NCBI GenBank assembly: GCA_027924585.1
Contig: BSBM01000068.1
Location: 9,186,001-9,250,000 of the forward strand
Reading direction: 5' to 3'
Source of the DNA: Larix kaempferi
Taxonomy: Eukaryota > Streptophyta > Pinopsida > Pinales > Pinaceae
DNA length: 64,000 nt
The translations under genes and the position numbers were made by a program. Below are positions 55,963 through 64,000 of this stretch, in pieces. The notes beneath the pieces were generated by a model, which saw only the letters and a program-made list of their open reading frames with translations, was not told the origin of the DNA and searched no databases. Each line of letters starts with the position of its first letter. The stretch's first letter is position 1.

Positions 55963-56990
55963 TTTAATAGAAAGATAAAAACTCTACCTAATGTAAAAAT
56001 CTACCTGTGAATGAGTGGTAGACTCCAAAGGAGATGAGAGAATGGTGAAAAAGACAATTATCATAACTTTTGACCATAGAAGAAAGGGGCTCTACAATTG
56101 TCATAGAAATGTATTAATCCTATGCTTACATAACTACATGAGAATAATTTCTCCACCAACCTCGTGCATGAATTCAATGATTGAATTTAATAATCAAAAT
56201 GAAGTAATTGTCTCATTTAAGGCACATGGAAACAAAATTATGAGTTCTAAGGTTGACACTTGGCAATAGAATATTTAATATTCCATAGGCCCCCTTTCCT
56301 CTTCCCCTCTAATGGAAATATATAAAAATATAAATAAGAAGAAAATTCAAATTAAATGAAACAAAAAATAGGTGAAGTGGAAACTAGAAAAAAGTTTACC
56401 TATATTTTGTTTCATTTAATTTGAATTTTCTTCTTATTTATATTTTTCTATATTTATGTTAGTTTTTCAATTCGTTTATATTTTATACTTTTCTTAACTT
56501 ATCATTTTAAATAATTTTTATCAATATTGGTTTTTAATACTCTATATTTTACCTTTGTTATATTCCTAAATATAATTTATATTCTTACAGTTATTATATT
56601 TTAATTATTTTATACCTCCTTTTCTCTATTTTTAGTTTCTTTCATCTCCTAGATTATGTTTAAGGCTCTATTAACCCTTTTTTTCCCTAACAACTCTTGT
56701 CTTCTCAACTAATTAATTAATTATTTTATTTTTATTAATTATTTGCTACATTAAGTCTTCTTGACTTACCCTATTTTTACTTTTTGTTTTACCTCTTTAT
56801 ATATTCTCACAGTTTCCTATTGGTCCACCCCTGTCATTTTCGGTTTTTGTTCAAACATTTTTAGGGTTTATGTACCCTCCCTTTCTTTATTTAAGAGGCA
56901 TCTTCTCGATCAGAAATCCCTCATCCTTTTCTAATCTCTTTCCCGATGATGGACCACATTAGGTTGGTCCAGAATGTTGTTTAAAAAAGA
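55963..56990. other. AT-rich interval between H1 and transposase gene J
   Basis: No recognisable coding frame. The ORF 56015-56269 shows no family motif. A long foldback lies inside at 56324-56447. It may be the 5' part of J or unrelated spacer. Confidence 0.45.
56324..56447. repeat. Foldback with about 49-bp arms
   Basis: The left arm (56324-56372) is the reverse complement of the right arm (56398-56447) apart from about one mismatch, with a loop of about 25 bases. Arm core: AATTCAAATTAAATGAAAC / GTTTCATTTAATTTGAATT. The sequence could form a long hairpin in RNA or DNA. Confidence 0.92.
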
Positions 56991-57951
56991 TATTGCGATG
57001 GATCCGAAATACTACCACCCTCAAACTTTGATTATATTCATGATGTACCTTTACTTGAGAAGGCACAACACCCACTGCATGAAGGCTCAATAACAAATAT
57101 TCTCTCTACTACATTATTGTTGGTGAACTTAAAGGTTTTGAATGGTTTGTCAAACACTTTTCTCACAAATATCCTAAGGTATGTAATACATTTCGTCACA
57201 TGTATGTAAAGTTTGGAATTTTACCTCTATTTTTAGTGTTAATTAATGTGTAGAATAAGGATGCAATATTTACAATTAATATTCTTTACATTAACTAGTT
57301 ATTTTTTATGTTGTAGAATGTTAGATGAATTTCTATTACTACCATCAAATATTTTACCTCGCACATACTGATATTTATTTTCCATTATGAAAGATATTGG
57401 AGTGAAGTATCAATCGATTGATGCATGTCCTACTGATCATATTATATATTATAATCACATTATAATGCAGAATATGCATAAGAAACAAAATGCTTGCAAT
57501 GTCACATTAGTAGATATCAAACTAATAAACTAACAAAAAAGGTGCCTTGCAAGGTTCTTAGTCATATTCCCATAATTCTACGTTTGCAGTGGCTATTTAG
57601 GTGTCAAAGCATAGAAGTATTTATGGATTACCATGCATGAAACAAAAGTGGAGATGGTTTTCTTCGAATTTCTATAGATGGTTATGCATTTAGGAACATC
57701 GAGGAAAAATGGCCATTTTTTAAAGAAGAACCTCGTATTATTAGGATTTCATTTGCAGCAAATGGTGTCAACCTATTTGGATAGATCAAGTATATTTACA
57801 TTTACTCAATGTGGCCAATCTGTGTTATCAACAATAACAGTCCCCCTTGGATGTCAATAAAGAGGGAGCACATAATGTTGGCAATGATTATTCCAGTTAT
57901 TTGTTTACAATAATTTTTTGAATGTAACATTTCATTTGTCTCATTTGTTGC

Positions 57952-57954
<3 letters not shown>

Positions 57955-57994
<40 letters not shown>
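57955..57994. repeat. (AT)n microsatellite
   Basis: About 20 AT units inside an intron of J. Confidence 0.97.
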
Positions 57995-57996
<2 letters not shown>

Positions 57997-58224
57997 TAGT
58001 AATTATGTGTATTTTCAATCAATTAGGTAAGTACCAAGTTAAATATATGAATGTATATATCGAGCCTTTTATCGACAAGCTACTAAAGTAATGGGATGGC
58101 ATCACTATGTATGATGTCTCTACAACAATAGGGAAAAATGAGTTTCAATTCCATGGAAAACTTGTATGGAAAATTCATGATGCCCCAGGGCTGATACATT
58201 TTTGTGGTATGTAACATTCCACTA

Positions 58225-61200
58225 TGTTGAACTTTTGTTTTCATTGGTGTTAACTGATTCATTTTCTTCATTGATCTCAATTGATGTAAAAAAGGAATCA
58301 ATATTCATGTTCCAGCTTGAAGAAATATATGAAAGACACTTTGAAGAAGTACATTTCCGTGACAGTTAAAAGAAGTATGTGAAATATGAAAAAGTATATG
58401 GATTCCAGTATGAATAAGTATATCCAGAGGTATATCAAGCATATTTGATTTGAAGAAGTACATAAGAAATACATCTAGTACATGTGGCACATGTGCAGAT
58501 CTCAAGTCCACCAAATCATAATCCTTCAAGGGAAAATCCAAAGGATTGGTTGGACAAATGTTCGGGAGTGCGCAAGTAGGCCAAAGAGTTAATTGGACAA
58601 AGGTTTGGGAATGTGCAAGCAATTCAAAGAGTTGATTGGACAAAGGTTGGAGTGCACAAGAAAGCCAAAGAGTTGATTGGACAAGGTTCAGGAGTGAGCA
58701 AGTAGCTTGGAACAAGATTGTCATGTCCCAAATTTGGTATTGGGTCATCAATGGCCTAATCACATTGGCTCTATTCATTAGAGTTTATCAAATTGATTCT
58801 AAAGGTCAAATAATTGCCAAGGAGGAAAATTACTAGTTTCCTAGGTTTGGGGTGGAAGCTTTGGGATTTGGAATAATGGGGATAATAAATGATGTTTGAA
58901 CATTAGAAGGGCATAAATATTTAATAAAGGATCTAAATAAATATATACAAGTGAAAATCAAAGTGGCATTTCATCATGAAGACACATGGAGGAAGTGGGA
59001 CCCACATATGGCTAGATTTCCCCACTACATTTGGCATCATTCTCTCACCAATTCGAATTCAAGGTGAATGGTAACATACTTGGGGGAGTCTAAAAGGTAT
59101 TATTCATTGCATGACTCATCCAAGGTCGAAATATAGAGGAAGAGTAACTCCCATGGAAGAGGAAGAGGCAATTTGGAGCTAGTGAGACACTTGGGCTAGA
59201 TTCCCTAGCTCTATGACAACAATAATGAAGATGCTATGACACCTATGACACAAATCAGAACTGAAGGCTGACATATGACATATATGACATGTCAGGGCTA
59301 AAAATAGACTCCAAGAGGGCGCTCAAGGGTGTTAGGGCAGCTAAGATGCTTCCACAAGTGATTTGGTGGAAGTGGGAGACTAGGAATTGTTGTACAAGTG
59401 GCGTTCTTTGGAATCTCTTCCCAACATGAGTTGGCATGAGTCTCTTGGAAGGAATTCGACCCATGGAGGACATTAGAAGTTTATAAATGTCAATAAAAAA
59501 GAATGAAACCAGCTTTTGATCATTTGTAGAATTTGCAATTGCATTTGTGAAGAGGGAGAGCTAGTGGATGACTAGTTTCTTGCCTTAGCCAATTTCGAGG
59601 GTGAAAGATTCCCATCCAAGTTGGCAATTGGAAAGGACATTTAGACCTTTCATTTGGAGCTTTAATGGAGTATTTATTTGCAGTTGTAAGCTACAGGGCA
59701 ACTCATGGTCTCTTCTATTGCAGCTCGCTCCTTCAACCATTTCCAGTTTTGATGGCATATTCTTGATCCTTGAGGGAGGGCGTTTTTGGTGAGCTATTGT
59801 ACTCTTTGGGGGAGCTTATAATGCCCCATTTCTTTTGTAATATGAATTAAATACTCTGTTCTTCATCTCCAAAAAGTTTCAGGTCGAAATTCCAAGTAGA
59901 AATGTATAAATCTCATTTTTAATGGAAGAACAATGCCATTTCCCCACTACCTCGTTGTGAGCCAATGTATTGATGATGATTTCGAATGAATGGATGATTC
60001 TATGATATATTTGTGATAAATATACTGCCATGTATGTCTTATACAAGTTTCATGTACTGTACTTGAGCATTTGAAGCATTTTTACTCAGTTTAATTGCAT
60101 TGGGAGAAGAAATAGTGCCATTTCCCCAAGGGTCGAATTGGGGATTTTTGCAGTTGAATGGGAGAGGGTGAGAACAGTTGTAATAAACCATTAATGGTGC
60201 ATATGAGACCTTGATAACATACTTAACACATTACATACCTCTATTCATAAATTTGAGTGGGTTTGGAGGCATTTGGGAAGCCATTTTCAGTACTTACCTT
60301 AGGGGGATTTGAACCCCAAATTACTAGTAAAATTGCATACTTGGTCTAGAATCTTAAGAGAGTTTGCAGAGGTCTTTTGGTGGCCATATGTTATCCCTGA
60401 AAATCATATTCAATTCCTAATATCATTCCTAAACCTTCCTTGAAGTTTTGAAGGCATTTGGAGTCAATTTGAGACCTAGAGACCAATACTAGTCAAAGGG
60501 AAATCACTAGTAAAGTTAGCTACATTGACCAGAATTGAAAGAGTATTTGCAGAAGTGTTTTAAAGGTACAAAGGAATCCCTGAAACACATATTTATGTTC
60601 TAATATCATTCATATACCTTCTCAGAAGATTTGGGATCATTTGGGGCAAATTTGGGACCTAGAGATCGAAACTAGTCAAAGGTCGAACCAAGGAAAAAAA
60701 GTGGAAAATTGTCATTTTAATAAAATTCATAATAAGGGACATTACAAAGATGTGGTAGATCAGTTATGAAAATATTGAAAGCATGCAAGACTCACCAATC
60801 GGAGGAATCTATCAGTTGTTGAAGTGCGCACAAGTACCAATAAGGGTGTGGTGATTGAAGATTTCATATGAGCAAATTCAACAGGAAATGGTACATCAAG
60901 GGTGCTAGACCACACCATGAGGGTAAAAGTCCCACTAAGTCAAGTACCATGTGTGCACAAGACCCACAGATATGACACCTCACTGGCATAGAACATGACA
61001 AATGGCAGAAGCAATGAAGAAGGAAAGCCACAACCAACTTGTGGACATACAATCTGCACAGGGCAAGTATAAATAAGAAGCCGGTTGGAGAATTGATGTA
61101 AAGACTGAAGTATGCTTTGAAGCAAAAAGCTAGAAGATATAGATTTATAATTATTGGGGCATCAAGGGCTCATGGAACCAGAAAAACATGATCTAGTAGA

Positions 61201-62353
61201 GAGCCAAGTGTGCACAAGTAGAGTAATGGAATAGCTGATGGTGCACAGAATGATGTTGTGAATCAGTGATAGTTGCGCGAAGATAGAAAGGCATAATTAC
61301 AGAAGATGCGCAAGTGCATGAGGATTGAATGAAAATATCACAGATAGTCACATATGTTCTAAGATAGAAGCACATAGACAGATTTGAAGTATATCTTGTG
61401 ATGTGCAAAGAAAAGAAGTTTCACTGATGTACTAAGACTAAATTGTTGTATGGGAAGTAAGGAAGTCCATTTGATGAGCAAAGACAAAGTTACATCACAA
61501 TGATAGATGCACATCATGATGGGGATGATCTGATACAAGTGTGTTAAAAAGAAAGGACAAATCATATGATGCACAAAAGGTCGCAGATTGTTTGATGACT
61601 GTAGTACCTAAACATAATGGAAATATCTATGAAGGTGCAGAGTTCCATATGATACCGGTGCATGGAGTCAGAACAATAGAATATCAGTTGATGCTTAGTA
61701 TCATTGCATATGCGCAATAGAAGAATGGAATATTGAACCTTGGCGCAAACTGCAGAATTTGATGAAGTTGCACATAGCACATGAAGTGAGATGTCAGTTG
61801 AAGTGATGATTTGAGTGTGAAGTCAAGTAATGTATGTAGCACGTTGAAAACAATATTACATCATATAGAAGGTTTGAACAACAGAAGGAACAACAAAATA
61901 TATGAAGTGTGCATGTATCAGAAGTTCAACAGAGCAATATCTTATTCTTATATATACGGGCAGTAGGACAAGGCAAGGAGTAGGGGGTCGTAGCCTCCTT
62001 CCAGTAGGTGTTGGAGAAATCCTGGATTTGGTGCTTCCTTCAGGTCGGTGCTTGTAAAACCAATGTGTTGGTGCCTCCTTCCAATTGGTGTTGGAGAACT
62101 TAGGAAGTTGGTGCTTCCTCGAATGTCATCTTTTTATTATAAAAGAGAATTCCTTGATTTTCTCCCGTTTGGGTTTCCACATAAAAATTCTGTGTGTTCT
62201 GTGTTCTGTGTTTTTGTGCATATGTGGATGAATGTTTTATTTATGGTGGATGCATAATTAAAGTTCATATTAATCAGTTAAGAAGTTAAAAACTACTCAC
62301 AACTATGCTATTACTGATTCACCCCCCCTCTCAGTATTAAATAGATTCCAACA
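58225..62353 (+). repeat. Copia-type solo LTR I, split by H2
   Basis: Begins TGTTGAACTTTTG and ends GATTCCAACA; flanks CACTA (58220-58224) and CACTG (62354-62358) differ at one base. Without H2 it is about 2.1 kb. The right end carries copia U5-type features: TATATATA near 61949, GGTTTCCACATAAAAATTC and TTCACCCCCCCTCTCAG. No internal retroelement sequence is present, so it is a solo LTR. It lies 18 bases after the donor site of a J intron. Confidence 0.68.
58719..60746 (+). repeat. Solo LTR H2 (same family as H1)
   Basis: Starts TGTCATGTCCC and ends GGGACATTACA (near-inverted ends), 2,028 bp. Exact 5-bp duplication AAGAT at 58714-58718 and 60747-60751. Homologous to H1 along its length and about 250 bp longer. 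No internal element sequence, so it arose by LTR-LTR recombination after inserting in I. Confidence 0.88.
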
Positions 62354-63824
62354 CACTGCACTTTAATAGTGAATAATTTTATGAAGGTATCATGCATGTT
62401 TTTAAAATAATCCCTATCTATCTATCTATCTATAGATCTGCACTTCCTCCCTAATAACCATAAGTATTGAACTATTGAAAAAACAATTAATGGGAAAGAA
62501 GAGACTCGATTAAAACCATGAAGAATGACACCTCACCTATGGAAGTTGGAATATAATAAAAGTATTCAAGGTACACAAATAATCTATGTATAATATATGT
62601 AATGTTGGAAAGTTAATTTTTATTCCATTTTTTTTACCGTATTTGACAATTATTGTTGTAATTTCTTGTATGCTTCATGAAGGTCATCACGGCATTAATG
62701 GGATTCCACAAAGAATAAAACATTATCGCATACAATTCAGTACATTTCCCTATTATGAGCACCTACAAATAGCTCATTTGTTTGATACAATGCATATCAT
62801 GAAGAATGTAACATAAATGTTATGGCGAATCTTAGATGTTAGGACTGACAAAGAAAAATGGTCAAAATTTGTGGTGGCATTCAGGAATCCAACCATGCAA
62901 TTCAAAGTGTGATTAATTCAAATAGCTATGGAGACAAAAATCGACTTCCATGGTTATTGACATAACAACAAATCAATGTTGTAAAATAGGTCATTCAAAA
63001 AATTAAAGTTCCCATGGAATTTTCTTCAAAAATAAATAATGTCTTAACAAAGAAAGGTGAATTTTCTGGGGTAAAAAATCATGATTGGCATACCTTCATA
63101 AAGATAATTATTTTGGTATATATATTTCTATTTTGATATACATCTTTTTTTGTATTTTTTATATGCTTTGGAAAAAAAATAATGATTCGTTTTTATTGTT
63201 ATGGTATGTTCTACCTCTATCTCCCCAAGATAGCTTTGACAACAACGTCAAACAAGTTATATACGATGTTGGAAAATACACAAGGTAAGTAGCGATTTAT
63301 ATGAAAAATGTTTTTTCAATTTGTTGTCAAACTTAATGACATCTATTTTACTTTTAATGTATATACCTTTTTGTTGAAACCTATGATTTTATTCCATCAT
63401 TTGTAGATGGTTGTCATCTAAAGAAATCCATAAGGAAGATATAAAGTACTATTGGAGGAAATAAATTCCTCGGCTAATGTGTGAAATGAAAAAATATATA
63501 CCTCCAACATTTTTCAATGCACAAGAACACTACCTCATACACCATGTTAAGGATATTTAAATATGTGAACATGTACACACAAGGTCAATGTGGATGGTGG
63601 AGAGGCACTTGAAATCATTGAAGGCTTTGGTTAGATGAAGAGCACATCCTGAGAGTTCTATGGTGGAGGGATATATGGTATATCAATCCATGATGTATAT
63701 TAGTCAGTATATTCTTAAATTAGCAATAAATATGCAAGTGGATCACATTTGGGATGGCAACTCCATGAAAAAATTTAAAGAGGAGTACCTATAGGGGAAA
63801 GGTAGAATGAGGAAAGTGAAAGGT

Positions 63825-64000
63825 AATTAGATGGTGTAGATTTATAATACATTTGAATTTTCATTTTTATGTATATCGCACTTATTTAATTTTTATTCTT
63901 CCATAAATTATTAATATTTACCATGGTAACTAATTATTAGTGAACTATTATTTTTTCATACAGTTGGTCGAGAGTGGGATGCGCTATAGTTATACATTGA
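63825..64000 (+). other. Intron-like end of window
   Basis: AT-rich sequence after the donor-like AAG|GTAATTAG at 63823. The transposase gene presumably continues beyond the window. Confidence 0.4.

Larger units (their letters stand above)
56993..64000 (+). pseudogene. CACTA (En/Spm) Tnp2-like transposase gene J, multi-exon, running past the window
   Basis: Exons on the plus strand, with introns at good sites, match the Tnp2/Transposase_21 and DUF4218 proteins of CACTA transposons. About 56993-57178: PLLEKAQHPLHEGSITNIL, donor AAG|GTATGT at 57179. 57317-57870: KDIGVKYQSIDACPTDHIIY, VPCKVLSHIPIILRLQWLFR, EPRIIRISFAANGVN. 58027-58206: YMNVYIEPFIDKLLK, GKLVWKIHDAPG, donor GTATGT at 58207. After insertion I: about 62660-62910 (FPYYEHLQIAHLFDTMHIMK), KINNVLTKKGEFSGVKNHDW near 63030-63095, an exon to donor 63285 (WYVLPLSPQDSFDN), and 63407-63822 with the DUF4218-like MCEMKKYIPPTFFNAQEHYL and RAHPESSMVEGYMV. 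Stops and frame changes show it is dead. Terminal CACTA repeats were not identified. Confidence 0.78.

Noticed and set aside
47054-60746. H1 and H2 as the two LTRs of one element
   Set aside because: H2 has its own exact target duplication on both sides and sits inside another LTR; lengths differ by about 250 bp, and the sequence between belongs to other elements.

Overview
The window is plant nuclear DNA made almost entirely of transposable elements. I find no intact host gene, no rRNA or tRNA gene, no CRISPR array and no bacterial-style operon. Long Ty3/gypsy and Ty1/copia LTR retrotransposons are nested in one another, and there is a decayed CACTA/Tnp2-like DNA transposon at the right end. 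Very large elements, Tat/Ogre-type gypsy structure, long LTRs (to about 2 kb) and slow sequence decay suggest a large-genome seed plant, most likely a gymnosperm. That is inference, not a species call.

Layout. 1-4769: Ty1/copia element A (+), 5' end outside the window, domains recognisable but broken by seven in-frame stops and a frameshift. 4770-9060: AT-rich spacer with four local tandem repeats. 9063-about 46095: Ty3/gypsy element F (+), with zinc knuckles, protease, a capsid-like domain, RT, RNase H, integrase, an extra coiled-coil ORF and a 3' LTR. F is split at 17665/44373 by element E. E (17666-44372, minus strand) is a 26.7-kb Tat/Ogre-like gypsy element with 896-bp LTRs. It contains copia element D (28575-33718, +) in its gag and copia element B (35387-42793, +) in its leader. 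E also carries an oppositely oriented accessory gene (20960-22212) with its own TATA box and a GT-AG intron.

Right part. 46096-47053 is the gag/protease remnant of gypsy element G, ending in a purine tract and the LTR H1 (47054-55962). H1 is interrupted by copia element C (48404-55530, minus strand). 55963-56900 is AT-rich with a large foldback. 56990-64000 holds exons of a degenerate Tnp2/DUF4218 transposase gene (J). An intron of J contains a copia-type solo LTR (I, 58225-62353), which itself contains a second H-family solo LTR (H2, 58719-60746) with a perfect target duplication.

How the parts relate. Target-site duplications are exact for B (GTCTG), C (CTATG) and H2 (AAGAT), and near-exact for D, E and I. 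The order of events is therefore F, then E into F, then B and D into E; and G, then C into its LTR. B and C have almost identical LTR pairs and are the youngest. C keeps an uninterrupted Gag-protease frame. B and C belong to related copia families that share an unusual plan: integrase is missing and a conserved intron-like segment lies between protease and RT, followed by about 1.3-2 kb of tandem repeats before the 3' LTR. The least ordinary features are this B/C design, the spliced antisense gene of E, and the TATA-preceded extra ORF of F.
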